14,617 nt of DNA. Origin: Syntrophaceae bacterium UBA7544 (GTDB lineage Bacteria; Desulfobacterota; Syntrophia; Syntrophales; Smithellaceae). Made by a program: the position numbers and the translations under genes. Location: assembly GCA_002479215.1 (NCBI GenBank), contig DLME01000101.1:1-14617 (forward strand), read 5' to 3'. The notes under the pieces are model-generated. The model was given only the letters and a program-made list of their open reading frames with translations. It did no database searches and was not told where the DNA came from. Positions 5,800-14,219 of the stretch are shown piece after piece. Every line of letters starts with the position of its first letter. Position 1 is the first letter of the stretch.

Positions 5800-7884
5800 A
5801 TGCAGAAAGATCTCAAACAGGAAGAATTTATATCCCCCGAAATTCAGGAGGTGATGAGGAGCATTGTTTCGGCTATCCGCGCTGTAAAGCTTTATCCGCC
5901 CAATAATCCGGTTTACTCGAAGTCAGTGAAAAGATCCTTTGAAGCGGTGGATAATTTTCTACGGAGAGAAGCACAATATCATATCGGAGTATACAAGACC
6001 TATTTTACCTTCAGGAATACGCCGCTGGGAAAAGATGCAGAGTTGAATATGCCTATTACGCAGGACCTCTTTACGAAAGGGATTCGTGAGATCATCTTTA
6101 CCAGCGGATTGACAGAGGCAGAACTATTGGATCTTTATCTAGCTCTGGCTCTATCGGCTGAAGAGCAGGATATGAAAAGTGGCGTATCTTCAATCCTCCG
6201 GGAAAAGGGAGCATTGCACATTAAGGTGACCGAAGCAGGACTTGATGATGTTATTGTGTCCCAGGCAACTCGAGGCTGGGAGGAAAAAATATCGACTGAA
6301 ACCGCAGCACTAGCTGTAGATTCCGAGGAGTCTTCTGCAAAAAAGCCGATAGGCTTCCCCGGCCGCACGCTTGTTCTTGTTGACTTGATGACCGATCCCG
6401 TTGAATTCAGCGCCAATATGATCGAAGAGGCAAAACAGACCAAGGCTGAGCATGAAACTGTTGAAGACCGGCTTTTCGCTCTATATGAGGAAGCAGGACG
6501 CAAGATCGATGAACAGGATCCATCTCAGCGCGAGACCCTGTATGAAGGTCTGGCCAGATCCGTCCTTTCTCTTGATCCTCGATACCGCAACGCATTTATT
6601 GCAGGCAAGCTATCTGGCAAACTTGATACCGTAATGGCCGAAGAAGAGAGCATCAAAGCTGATCAACAGTTACCCAGTGCAATTCATGAAGTTCAGGCAG
6701 AGCGTTTTTCCGATACTTGGACCGTGCAGCAGGTGGCAACGCTCCTGAAAAAAACAGTTTCAGAGCAGATTACATCCTCTATTCAGCCTAACTATCCCAC
6801 AGAAATAGAAGCAACGCCTATAGCACAGGACCTCGTCACGATTGCCCAAGAGATGACTATGTATAGTGCTGAAGATATGGAAGAGCTCAAGGCGCTCGGT
6901 GATGCGGGAATGGAATGGGATACTGCAAGATCGTCTGTGCATACACTTATCTCTCTTATCCAGCTGGTGAAGAATCCCCAGCATGCCAAGCCGGAAGAAA
7001 AGGACATTACTAATTTTTCCGGCGTTATCAATCAGCTGGAAAACATGTTGACTTATTTTCTGAAGAAAAAGGATTATCAATGCGCGACACGCATCATTAA
7101 TGTCTTTCAGCAGCCGGTGGAGCCTGCATTCAAACCGAGGATGATGGAAGCCCTGAAGAAAACAGCGGATAAGTCTGGCATCATTGCGGCGATCGATGAA
7201 ATACGCAAGCACCCCAAGGACTCTCCTGAATACCATTCAGCTTATGTCTATTTATTCGCCTTCGAACGGGAGTCCACGGAAGCTCTTTTAAAACTCCTAG
7301 CAGAAGAAAAAGACAAGGCAGCGAGTATCTTCTATCTTGACCTGGTAAAAAACATTGGTAAGAACCAGATAGCCTTACTCGAAAAGCATCTTGCGGATGC
7401 TCGCTGGTACTTTGTATGCAACGTTGTGAACATTCTCGGGGAAAGTAAGGCGCCCCAAGCAATAGCCTTTCTGCTAAAGGTCGCCGACCATCAGAATGTC
7501 ATGGTCAGGCAGAAAGTGATCCATGGACTGATCAGCATCGGCGGAAAAAAGGCCGCCGGCGTTTTGGCAAAGTTCCTTAAGGATAAGGATGATGAAGTAA
7601 AAAAAACAGCGATCCGAGCGTTTTCCAGTTTTCCGGATATCAGCGCAGAAGAAGCAAAGCCTCTGGTGGATTTTCTTGAGGAGCAGCCACTGAAGAAAAA
7701 AGAGCAGGGGCTTACCCTGGAGGCGATAAAAGCTTTAGGAAAGATTGGCGGCCGCGATACAGAAGAATTTCTTAAGAAATATACCCGTATCCGCTGGTGG
7801 AAATCGCGAAAATTACAAGAGGAACTCCGTGCTGCGGCACTTTCCGCCATAAAAGAGATCACAAGGAGACGCAGCAATGGCTGA
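5800..7884 (+). CDS. HEAT-repeat protein with N-terminal domain shared with the HD-GYP neighbour
   Basis: The protein has 694 residues. Residues about 15-150 contain SAIRAVKLYPPNNPVYSK, an IIFTSGLTEAELL segment and REKGALHIKV. The next gene's N-terminus has the same order of features, so I read this as one homologous domain. The middle (about 150-500) is helical and Glu/Lys-rich without a motif I recognise. The end (about 530-690) is a set of HEAT-like helical repeats, for example QAIAFLLKVADHQNVMVRQKVIHGL and the following KKAAGVLAKFLKDKDDEVKK. HEAT repeats are usually protein-binding scaffolds. There is no signal peptide or membrane helix. No good ribosome site precedes the ATG at 5800; an AGGAGGTGA at 5846 sits too close to the ATG at 5854 to be used easily. 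It overlaps the HD-GYP gene by 8 bases, so the two are probably translationally coupled. Confidence 0.85.
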   Translation: MQKDLKQEEFISPEIQEVMRSIVSAIRAVKLYPPNNPVYSKSVKRSFEAVDNFLRREAQYHIGVYKTYFTFRNTPLGKDAELNMPITQDLFTKGIREIIFTSGLTEAELLDLYLALALSAEEQDMKSGVSSILREKGALHIKVTEAGLDDVIVSQATRGWEEKISTETAALAVDSEESSAKKPIGFPGRTLVLVDLMTDPVEFSANMIEEAKQTKAEHETVEDRLFALYEEAGRKIDEQDPSQRETLYEGLARSVLSLDPRYRNAFIAGKLSGKLDTVMAEEESIKADQQLPSAIHEVQAERFSDTWTVQQVATLLKKTVSEQITSSIQPNYPTEIEATPIAQDLVTIAQEMTMYSAEDMEELKALGDAGMEWDTARSSVHTLISLIQLVKNPQHAKPEEKDITNFSGVINQLENMLTYFLKKKDYQCATRIINVFQQPVEPAFKPRMMEALKKTADKSGIIAAIDEIRKHPKDSPEYHSAYVYLFAFERESTEALLKLLAEEKDKAASIFYLDLVKNIGKNQIALLEKHLADARWYFVCNVVNILGESKAPQAIAFLLKVADHQNVMVRQKVIHGLISIGGKKAAGVLAKFLKDKDDEVKKTAIRAFSSFPDISAEEAKPLVDFLEEQPLKKKEQGLTLEAIKALGKIGGRDTEEFLKKYTRIRWWKSRKLQEELRAAALSAIKEITRRRSNG

Positions 7885-9307
7885 CGAGCAAAGCGATAGC
7901 AGGACAGAGATGAAGCAGTCTTTTTTTGTGAAGCAAAAGCTGATTGATTCGGCCCGAACGACGTTTCAGTTGCTCTCGGCTGTTTTGAAGAACGTAACAT
8001 TTTACCCCGAAGAACATCCGGTACTTTTGGCGGCGGCGGACAAGCTTCTGAGCAAGATTGAAGAGCTCTTGGAAGGTCGGAAAGAAGCGGCCTTTTATCT
8101 GATTGGCGGCGAACTGTTTTTCGAAACCCTTTCCGTGCCGATAGACCAGAGCTTTTCGCCGATTATGGAACAATTCGCCGGCAGGGATATAGGAGGAATC
8201 ATTTTTAAACCGGGAATCGCATCGGTGGAAATCATTCGTTTTGCTTGCATGGTGAGCAAAGAGTCGGCGTTTCCTGTCGGTAAAGAAGATGTCAATACAC
8301 TTATAGCGAAAGAAGGTATCGGTCATGTCACGCTTCACCGCGCGCTGCTTGTGGATAAACAGGCCGGCGCCGCCATCGAGGCAGAGAAGAAAAAAGCCTC
8401 CGATATTTTTAAGGATGCGGTTGAGGCGCTGAAAGAAATCGTCCAAGCCGTTTATGTTGGCAAGGCATTCAGCATGAACAAAGTGAACTCTATCATTCAG
8501 GTTATAGTTGATAGCGTTTTGGACGATAAAGACGCTCTTATGGGCTTGACTAATATCAAGATGCACGATGAATATACCTTGGCCCATTCCGTCAACATGG
8601 CGATTCTATCAGTTTCTCTGGGAACATATCTGTCCCTTGATAAACCACAGATAGCCGATCTGGGTGTTGCGGCGCTCATGCATGATATCGGTAAAGTAAC
8701 AATTCCCGACGAGATCATCAGCAGACAGAGGAAGCTCACTGACGAGGAGTGTAATCAGGTTCAACGACATCCGATTGACGGAGCGCTGCTGCTTTCCAAT
8801 GTCAGTGGTGTATCCAAACTGGCTATGGTGGCGGCATTTGAACACCATCAGTATGGTGAGAATGGTTACCCTGAATTCGAAGGTAAATATAAAAGGCATC
8901 CGTTTTCACAGATTGTCTCGCTGGCTGATTCTTACGAAGCGATTACGTCCTCCCGTGTTTACTACGCCAACCATGTATCGCCGGATGCTGCGATCCGGAT
9001 ACTGTTAAAGAATAGAGGTATTACGTGCGCCCCCGTTCTGCTCCAGGCCTTTATTAACATGGTCGGTATTTTCCCCATCGGCACTCTCCTTAAACTTGAT
9101 ACGGACGAGGTGGGGCTGGTTATGCATCAGACGCTTGATCTTATGCGTCCTCGTGTTCTGATCCTTACCAGGTTTGATGGATCGGAAAAAGAAACCGGTG
9201 AAGTTGTGAGTCTTGTCGAAACTATGGGCGGAAACTACAAGCGCTCCATTTCCGGCACCATTGATCCGAACATAGCAAAAATAGATATAAAAAAATATTT
9301 TGATTAG
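7877..9307 (+). CDS. HD-GYP domain protein, probable cyclic-di-GMP phosphodiesterase
   Basis: The protein has 476 residues. The first 160 or so resemble the N-terminus of the preceding gene (SAVLKNVTFYPEEHPV; GGIIFKPGIASVEIIRF; AKEGIGHVTLH). From about 230 on it is an HD-GYP domain, the family that hydrolyses cyclic-di-GMP. His237 is the first metal ligand. MHDIGK carries His269 and Asp270. HHQYGENGYP runs from His323 to Pro332 and keeps both His and the GYP triplet. DSYEAITSSR and YPEF..HPFSQIVSLAD are also as expected. The metal residues visible are intact, so activity is likely though unproven. AAGGAGA lies 8 bases before the ATG at 7877, inside the end of the HEAT gene. I see no membrane helix or receiver domain, so the N-terminal domain may be the sensing or docking part. 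Confidence 0.93.
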   Translation: MADEQSDSRTEMKQSFFVKQKLIDSARTTFQLLSAVLKNVTFYPEEHPVLLAAADKLLSKIEELLEGRKEAAFYLIGGELFFETLSVPIDQSFSPIMEQFAGRDIGGIIFKPGIASVEIIRFACMVSKESAFPVGKEDVNTLIAKEGIGHVTLHRALLVDKQAGAAIEAEKKKASDIFKDAVEALKEIVQAVYVGKAFSMNKVNSIIQVIVDSVLDDKDALMGLTNIKMHDEYTLAHSVNMAILSVSLGTYLSLDKPQIADLGVAALMHDIGKVTIPDEIISRQRKLTDEECNQVQRHPIDGALLLSNVSGVSKLAMVAAFEHHQYGENGYPEFEGKYKRHPFSQIVSLADSYEAITSSRVYYANHVSPDAAIRILLKNRGITCAPVLLQAFINMVGIFPIGTLLKLDTDEVGLVMHQTLDLMRPRVLILTRFDGSEKETGEVVSLVETMGGNYKRSISGTIDPNIAKIDIKKYFD

Positions 9308-9349
9308 AGGTTTTTCTTCTACTTCAGCCCATTAAAAGAAAATTCTGGA

Positions 9350-9730
9350 TTATATTATCAGCCAATCTTTCGCTTTTGATTCAGCATTAGGGCCGTCAAA
9401 TACTCTGGTATTTTCGGATCCCCTACCGGAAAGAACCAGAGAGGCTTCATACAACATTTTCTTTATAGAATCCAAACCGATTACAGCTGTTCTTTTCGAA
9501 AATGGTTTGTTAAATTTAAAAAAAGCCACAAAATTTTTAACAGTCGCTTTATCGAAGCTCATTTTATATACATTGGCTAAAAAGAGAACCGAACCGGGAG
9601 GATTTGGCAGGACTAATTTTTTTGCTTCCTCCAGAAAAACGGGTATGTCCTGCTTAGCCATATTAGCAAAATTCAAATAAAGAATTTTTTTCCCATTATA
9701 CTCAATAAAATCCGGTTTGACTGAAGACAT
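9350..9730 (-). CDS. SpoIIAA-like/STAS-fold small protein
   Basis: This 126-residue protein begins MSSVKPDFIEYNGKKILYLNFANM and ends ESKAKDWLII. The order of features matches the SpoIIAA-like (STAS/SEC14-related) family as I know it: a first strand of the form YNGKKILYLNF, a central FNKPFSKRTAVIGLDSIKKMLYEA, and a final AKDWL helix. No function is established for such proteins outside the anti-sigma antagonist type, and I see no clear phosphorylatable serine motif. The ATG at 9730 has GGGAGGGG 6 bases upstream. A TTG at 9802 also opens the frame, but it is part of the promoter -35 (TTGACA), so the longer form cannot be made from that promoter. It converges on the HD-GYP gene with a 42-base gap; whether it works with it is unknown. 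Confidence 0.8.
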   Translation of the reverse strand: MSSVKPDFIEYNGKKILYLNFANMAKQDIPVFLEEAKKLVLPNPPGSVLFLANVYKMSFDKATVKNFVAFFKFNKPFSKRTAVIGLDSIKKMLYEASLVLSGRGSENTRVFDGPNAESKAKDWLII

Positions 9731-9773
9731 AATACACCCCTCCCAACCAATATTTATTTCAAAAGCATGACGC

Positions 9774-9802
9774 AGTTTAACAAAAGCTTGATTGCTTGTC
9801 AA
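9774..9802 (-). promoter_or_regulatory. Sigma-70 promoter of the SpoIIAA-like gene
   Basis: On the minus strand TTGACA (9802-9797) and TAAACT (9779-9774) are 17 bases apart. Transcription should start near 9767, about 37 bases before the ATG at 9730. The 14-base palindrome at 9809-9822 lies just upstream of the -35. Confidence 0.7.
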
Positions 9803-9808
9803 TACAAT

Positions 9809-9822
9809 CGTTTATATAAACG
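9809..9822. promoter_or_regulatory. Perfect palindrome CGTTTATATAAACG, possible operator
   Basis: This 14-base sequence equals its own reverse complement. Its nearer edge is 6 bases upstream of the -35 at 9802-9797 on the minus strand. The position suits an activator or repressor dimer site. No regulator gene is in the window. Confidence 0.4.
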
Positions 9823-10131
9823 TTAATTCTTGGATACTAAAAGGCATATGCGCATTTCGCTAAACTTCTACCTCAGCGACGTCTTGCAAAATAACAGATT
9901 GTTATGGTTATCATAAAAACAAATAGGGATAGCCTGAGCTGCTCTTATTCGAGACCTTTATCCAAGTGTGACATATATCCCGGCACCTATTGATATTTCA
10001 ACCTGCTTTTTTATAACATTATTTATAAGGCATATTCCCATTGTCTATTATTCAAGAAATTATTAAGAGGACTATATCTTTTTATCAATACAATCTTTTT
10101 CATTTTATCGTTACCGATTTTGCCGCTGTTA
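9823..10131. other. Intergenic stretch with no recognised gene
   Basis: These AT-rich bases separate the SpoIIAA-like promoter from the stop codon of the acyl-CoA synthetase. I see small inverted repeats: ATGCGCAT near 9848, ATAACA/TGTTAT at 9891-9905, and GGGATA at 9926 with TATCCC at 9976. I find no ribosome site with a convincing frame and no clean terminator for the synthetase gene. Confidence 0.5.
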
Positions 10132-12033
10132 TTACTGTTTCGGGTAACCCACACCTTTGAGCGCGCCCTGAATCTCCCCGAGTACTGTCGGGTCTTCTAT
10201 TGTTGACGGCACATTATATTCTTTCCCATCCGCAATCTTGCGCATAGTCGAACGTAAAATCTTACCACTTCGCGTTTTTGGAAGTCTGGCAACAATTGCC
10301 ATATCCTTAAGGCAGGCCAATGCACCAATCTGATCGCGTATCATCCCGACAATTTCTTTCTGAATATCTGCATGATTTCTTAAAACACCTGCTTTTAATA
10401 CAGCAAAACCGACGGGTACCTGCCCCTTAAGCTGGTCATTAACACCTATGACCGCGCATTCGGCAACATCGGTGTGTTTTGCAACGACTTCCTCCATTCC
10501 GCCGGTCGATAGCCTGTGGCCTGCCACATTAATTATGTCATCGACACGCCCCATTATATAAATGTATCCGTCCTCATCTTTGAAACCTCCGTCTCCTGTT
10601 GAATAGTAGCCTTCAAATGTACTCAGGTACGAGGAAACATAAGCGTCATCCTTCTCCCAGAGCGTGGCCAGACAGCTCGGCGGCAACGGCAGCTTTATTG
10701 CAATTGTACCTTCCGATCCGTCCGGAAGCTCCACAGCATTCTCATCAAGCACTTTGACATTATAGCCCGGCACAGGCTTTGTAGGCGAACCGGCTTTTAC
10801 CGGCAACTGCTCGATGCCCATACAGTTAGCGGCAATCGCCCAGCCTGTCTCGGTTTGCCACCAGTGGTCAATGACAGGGATATTCAGAAAATTTACCGCC
10901 CAGTGGTATGTATCCGGGTCGAGCCTCTCACCGGCAAGGAAAAGATATTTAAGGCAGGAAATGTCATATTTTTTAATGAAAGATCCGGATGGATCCTCCT
11001 TCTTTATTGCACGAAATGCGGTAGGAGCGGTGAATAGAACCTTTACATTATATTCATTAATCACGCGCCAGAAAGCGCCGGGATCAGGTGTTCCCACCGG
11101 TTTACCTTCGTACATGATTGTCGTGGCACCATAAAGAAGCGGTGCATAGACGATATAGGAATGACCTACAACCCAGCCTACATCTGACGCAGCCCAATAG
11201 ACATCACCGGGTTCGATCCCGTAAATGTTCTTCATACTCCACATCATCGCTACTGCATGACCGCCGTTATCTCTCACAACGCCCTTAGGGATTCCTGTTG
11301 TGCCTGATGTATAAAGTATATAAAGCGGGTCGGTTGCCTTTACCGTAACGCATCCCGCTGGCTTGACACCCTGTAGAGCTTCTTTCCAATCCACATCCCT
11401 GCCTGGAATCAGTTCAGCCTTAACCTGTGGACGCTGGAAAATAAAACATTTTTCAGGTTTGTGTGTGGAAAGCTCTATTGCTTTGTCCAGCAGCGGCTTG
11501 TAAGCAATAGCGCCTTTCGGCTCAATACCGCATGTTGCAGAAAGAATGACCTTTGGCTTGGCATCATCAATTCTTACTGCCAGCTCATTCGGTGCAAATC
11601 CGCCGAACACAACCGAATGAATAGCTCCTATCCTGGCGCAGGCGAGCATGGCAAACAGTGTTTCAGGAATCATGGGCATGTAAATGATTACGCGGTCGCC
11701 TTTTCCGACACCAGATTTTTTAAGCATACCTGCAACAAGCGAAACATCGGCAAGAAGTTCGCCATATGTTATTTTCTTTACAACACCTGTTACCGGACTG
11801 TCGTAAATGATTGCAATCTGATCTTTCCTGCCACTTTCGATATGCCTGTCAATTGCATTATAGCAGGTGTTCATTTCTGCGCCTTCAAACCACCTATAAA
11901 ATTCTGGTTTGGGACTGGAAACAACACTATCCCATTTCTTAACCCAGGAAACAGCTTCGGCAGCGTCCGCCCAGAATCCATCCGGATCACTCATTGAACG
12001 GCTGTACGCCTCATCATAAGAGTGGTATTTCAT
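10132..12033 (-). CDS. prpE: Propionyl/acetyl-CoA synthetase (PrpE/ACSS3-like)
   Basis: This 633-residue AMP-forming acyl-CoA synthetase makes acyl-CoA from a short fatty acid, ATP and CoA in the cytoplasm. The ATP loop TSGTTGIPKG spans residues 242-251. WWQTETGW spans 391-398, STGDGG 478-483 and GRVDDIINVAGHRLS 495-509. PKTRSGK ends at the catalytic Lys591, the usual acetylation site. RDNGG after the ATP loop, CYNAIDRHIE near residue 57 and the Trp after TETG resemble propionyl-CoA synthetase (about 628 residues) more than acetyl-CoA synthetase, but substrate choice is not certain from sequence. The ATG at 12033 has GGGAGGG 6 bases upstream. The frame is open 46 codons further, but that region contains the promoter. 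No prpBCD genes are present, so a role in propionate or acetate activation is inferred. Confidence 0.92.
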   Translation of the reverse strand: MKYHSYDEAYSRSMSDPDGFWADAAEAVSWVKKWDSVVSSPKPEFYRWFEGAEMNTCYNAIDRHIESGRKDQIAIIYDSPVTGVVKKITYGELLADVSLVAGMLKKSGVGKGDRVIIYMPMIPETLFAMLACARIGAIHSVVFGGFAPNELAVRIDDAKPKVILSATCGIEPKGAIAYKPLLDKAIELSTHKPEKCFIFQRPQVKAELIPGRDVDWKEALQGVKPAGCVTVKATDPLYILYTSGTTGIPKGVVRDNGGHAVAMMWSMKNIYGIEPGDVYWAASDVGWVVGHSYIVYAPLLYGATTIMYEGKPVGTPDPGAFWRVINEYNVKVLFTAPTAFRAIKKEDPSGSFIKKYDISCLKYLFLAGERLDPDTYHWAVNFLNIPVIDHWWQTETGWAIAANCMGIEQLPVKAGSPTKPVPGYNVKVLDENAVELPDGSEGTIAIKLPLPPSCLATLWEKDDAYVSSYLSTFEGYYSTGDGGFKDEDGYIYIMGRVDDIINVAGHRLSTGGMEEVVAKHTDVAECAVIGVNDQLKGQVPVGFAVLKAGVLRNHADIQKEIVGMIRDQIGALACLKDMAIVARLPKTRSGKILRSTMRKIADGKEYNVPSTIEDPTVLGEIQGALKGVGYPKQ

Positions 12034-12064
12034 TATTAACCCTCCCCGTAAAAAAGACTGTAAG

Positions 12065-12093
12065 CTTATAGTAAGGTTACCTGGGTATTTCAA
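12065..12093 (-). promoter_or_regulatory. Sigma-70 promoter of the acyl-CoA synthetase gene
   Basis: On the minus strand TTGAAA (12093-12088) and TATAAG (12070-12065) are 17 bases apart, each one base off consensus. Transcription would begin near 12058, about 25 bases before the ATG at 12033. This makes the gene independent of the reductase gene upstream. Confidence 0.7.
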
Positions 12094-12239
12094 GTGAAAA
12101 TGTGGAGACAGTGACTTTTTAAAATTACCGAAGACGTCTGTTCTTGTGTGGAAATTAAAAAAGATAGACAAGAAGTCAGGAAAAAATCGAGGATAATTCT
12201 AATTAAAGACCTTGCCTGTTCCAATTTTACGGTTGTCGG

Positions 12240-13289
12240 TTATTTTTCGTACCGAAGATATTCCCGGCCAAGCTCTTTATTGACCACACACTCAATTGAT
12301 TTATTTTTTCTGTAGTTACCCGCGCACAAAGTGTTACACGATTTACACGCGATGACTTCATTCTGGCGCCCTTCGTGCAACTTTTTTGGCCAGAAAGGAT
12401 CGGCGAGAAGCTGTCGTCCCACGGCGATCAAGTCCGCTTTTCCCTGTTTCAAAGCATCTTCGCAAATTTCCAGATTATTGAACTTGCCAACGGCCAGAAC
12501 AGGTATGCTGACAGCCTGCTTGATGGCTGCCGCCAGATTAGCATGTGTTCCCGCAGGCTGTTTGGCATCGGGGCTGGTTATATTGAGACCATCGAGCTGT
12601 CCTCCGGCGGAGACATCGATAATATCGACTCGTGCTTCCGCCAATTCCCGGGAAAAAAATATAGAATCCCCCAGGGCAATTCCTCCCGGGGCAAACTCGA
12701 CCGCGCTAAGACGGTACATTATGGGAAAAGTTTCACCCACTTCCGCGCGAATCGCCAGGACACACATTAGAGGGAAAGAGATTCTTTTTCTCAGTGAGCC
12801 CCCAAAATTGTCTTCACGCTGATTGGTGAGTGGAGAAAAAAATTGATGCAGGAAGTAGCCGTGAGCGCCGTGAATATTTATAGTATCGAAGCCAATATCT
12901 CGGGCAGCGCGGGCGGCAAGAGCAAATCTTTTTGCCACCGTTTTCAATTCCGCGGCACTGACTTCCCGATAGCCGGGTTTGGGGGAAGGAGACACCTTAT
13001 TCCCATCGGGCAATTCGTTTCCCATCCATAGTTGAATGCCTATCGCGGCTCCGTGTCCATGTACCGAATTAACAACCGGTTTTAGCCCAGCTATCCATTT
13101 TGGAGAGGTCAGCAGTTCTATCGGTGTTCCCTGAATTATCACCAGTCCCGCTCCACCACGCGCCCTTTCGGTGTAATAGTGGCAAGCCCGATCATTGCGC
13201 AATCCGTAGTTGGTGGCGATTGGCGGGAATACCACTCTGTTTCTCAACTTCATACTTTTTATGGAAAATGGAGAAAATAAAGAGACCAT
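12240..13289 (-). CDS. Old Yellow Enzyme family reductase with a 4Fe-4S motif but no FAD/NAD domain
   Basis: The protein is a 349-residue FMN TIM barrel. The family's active-site segment HGAHGYFLHQFFSPLTNQRED starts at residue 140, and a phosphate-binding VGRQLLADPFW starts at 289. Near the end is C-x2-C-x3-C-x11-C (Cys315, 318, 322, 334), the 4Fe-4S motif of 2,4-dienoyl-CoA reductase and trimethylamine dehydrogenase. Those relatives run to about 650-730 residues with C-terminal FAD/NAD(P) domains; here the chain stops 15 residues after the last cysteine. The end is natural-looking, with no frame continuing. Electrons must then come from another protein; the NuoF/NuoG-like genes upstream are candidates. 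The start is the ATG at 13289 with AAGGAA 6 bases before it; the TTG at 13304 overlaps that site. Substrate unknown, perhaps an enoate or enoyl-CoA. Confidence 0.88.
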   Translation of the reverse strand: MVSLFSPFSIKSMKLRNRVVFPPIATNYGLRNDRACHYYTERARGGAGLVIIQGTPIELLTSPKWIAGLKPVVNSVHGHGAAIGIQLWMGNELPDGNKVSPSPKPGYREVSAAELKTVAKRFALAARAARDIGFDTINIHGAHGYFLHQFFSPLTNQREDNFGGSLRKRISFPLMCVLAIRAEVGETFPIMYRLSAVEFAPGGIALGDSIFFSRELAEARVDIIDVSAGGQLDGLNITSPDAKQPAGTHANLAAAIKQAVSIPVLAVGKFNNLEICEDALKQGKADLIAVGRQLLADPFWPKKLHEGRQNEVIACKSCNTLCAGNYRKNKSIECVVNKELGREYLRYEK

Positions 13290-13338
13290 GACAAATTCCT
13301 TCAATTACTTATGATAAAATATTATTTGATGCTCAGGG

Positions 13339-13367
13339 AGTATAGGAAGGTGAGCTTAATGTGTCAA
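13339..13367 (-). promoter_or_regulatory. Near-consensus sigma-70 promoter P3 of the OYE-like gene
   Basis: On the minus strand TTGACA (13367-13362) and TATACT (13344-13339) are 17 bases apart, the same core as the promoters at 4069 and 5163. The expected leader is about 43 bases. It shows the reductase gene can be transcribed separately from the iron-sulfur genes upstream. A GCCGC/GCGGC inverted repeat at 13411-13433 lies between it and the NuoG-like stop codon. Confidence 0.75.
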
Positions 13368-13489
13368 GACGGGATTATTGATGAAATATTGGAAATTGGG
13401 TTCTCGGTCTGCCGCTACCGAAACCACTGCGGCGATAATTAATCCGCTGCGGAAGCTACCTGATTAATCTACAGAGAAACGCAAAAAGT

Positions 13490-14203
13490 TTAGTGGCAAT
13501 CCATGCAAACAGCCAGTTCTTTAAGCGGGACTCCGGTTATCTTACTGATGTATTTCAACTGATCTTCGGGGGCAAAATAGCGGCCGCAAACGTCACAGGT
13601 TTTCATCTTAAAAGTGCGTCCCCAAATTATTCTCTTATCTTCAGTTGTCTCCATTTCAATATGACCTGTTGGACAAATAAAGGCACATGCGCCGCAGCCG
13701 ATGCAAACTGCCGATTCCTCATTATAAGGAGGGCCTACTGTCTTCTGCGAGCCGCGGCGGGATAAACCGATCGCGCTGACACCGACAACTTCTTCGCAAA
13801 CACGCACGCAGGATCGGCAGAGAATACATTTGCCTTTATCCGTATCCATAGTAAATCGGGGTTGAGGCGTTACACTAAGTTTTTTGGCCAAATCGGCAAT
13901 GACATCGGATTCCGGGTTCCTGGCTAATAATAATTCCAGTACTAAACGGCGTACATTTAAGACCCGCTCATTTTTTGTTTCCACTACAATGCCTTCTTCC
14001 ACCGGATAAAGACAAGAAGTTACGATCTTAGATCTATTTCCCTTTCTCATTTCCACCACGCAAAGCCTGCAGGCGCCTGAACGGGAGACTGACTCATGAG
14101 CGCAGAGAGTGGGTATATCAATGCCCGCGGCACGGGCAGCTTCCAAGATCATTGTGTCTTCTTGTGCCGTTATTTTTTTGCCATTAATAATCAAATTTAC
14201 CAT
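13490..14203 (-). CDS. NuoG/HoxU-like iron-sulfur electron-transfer subunit
   Basis: The protein has 237 residues counted from the second of two adjacent ATGs (14203; AGGA is 8 bases upstream). The first ATG at 14206 is equally possible. An N-terminal 2Fe-2S ferredoxin domain has Cys34, 45, 48 and 64. Two 4Fe-4S motifs follow: Cys126, 129, 132, 136 and Cys167, 170, 173, 177. The His-Cys3 segment that NuoG and the Fe-hydrogenases carry between these parts is absent: the sequence reads ARNPESDVIADL where a HPxDCxxC pattern would be expected. After the ferredoxin part come CDVC (203-206) and CMDCH (233-237), an additional cysteine pair of zinc-ribbon or rubredoxin type. There is no molybdopterin or hydrogenase domain. 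It follows the NuoF-like gene by 16 bases and probably relays electrons between it and a third partner. Confidence 0.88.
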   Translation of the reverse strand: MVNLIINGKKITAQEDTMILEAARAAGIDIPTLCAHESVSRSGACRLCVVEMRKGNRSKIVTSCLYPVEEGIVVETKNERVLNVRRLVLELLLARNPESDVIADLAKKLSVTPQPRFTMDTDKGKCILCRSCVRVCEEVVGVSAIGLSRRGSQKTVGPPYNEESAVCIGCGACAFICPTGHIEMETTEDKRIIWGRTFKMKTCDVCGRYFAPEDQLKYISKITGVPLKELAVCMDCH

Positions 14204-14219
14204 CATACATATCCTGCCT

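Noticed and set aside
5846..5856. AGGAGGTGATG as an alternative start for the HEAT-repeat gene at 5854
   Set aside because: The ribosome site is only 2 bases from that ATG, too close for efficient use. The ATG at 5800 keeps the longer frame, although its own site is poor.
9926..9981. GGGATA/TATCCC pairing as a terminator for the acyl-CoA synthetase
   Set aside because: The loop is about 44 bases, the stem only 6, and it lies more than 150 bases past the stop codon.
10132..12171. Longer acyl-CoA synthetase starting at 12171
   Set aside because: The extra 46 codons cover the promoter at 12065-12093 and encode no family sequence. The ATG at 12033 has a strong ribosome site.
13359..13442. A 27-codon plus-strand frame with an AGGAAGG site 8 bases upstream and three cysteines
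   Set aside because: Its apparent ribosome site and start lie inside the minus-strand promoter at 13339-13367; AGGAAGG is simply the complement of the spacer and -10 edge. No family resemblance.
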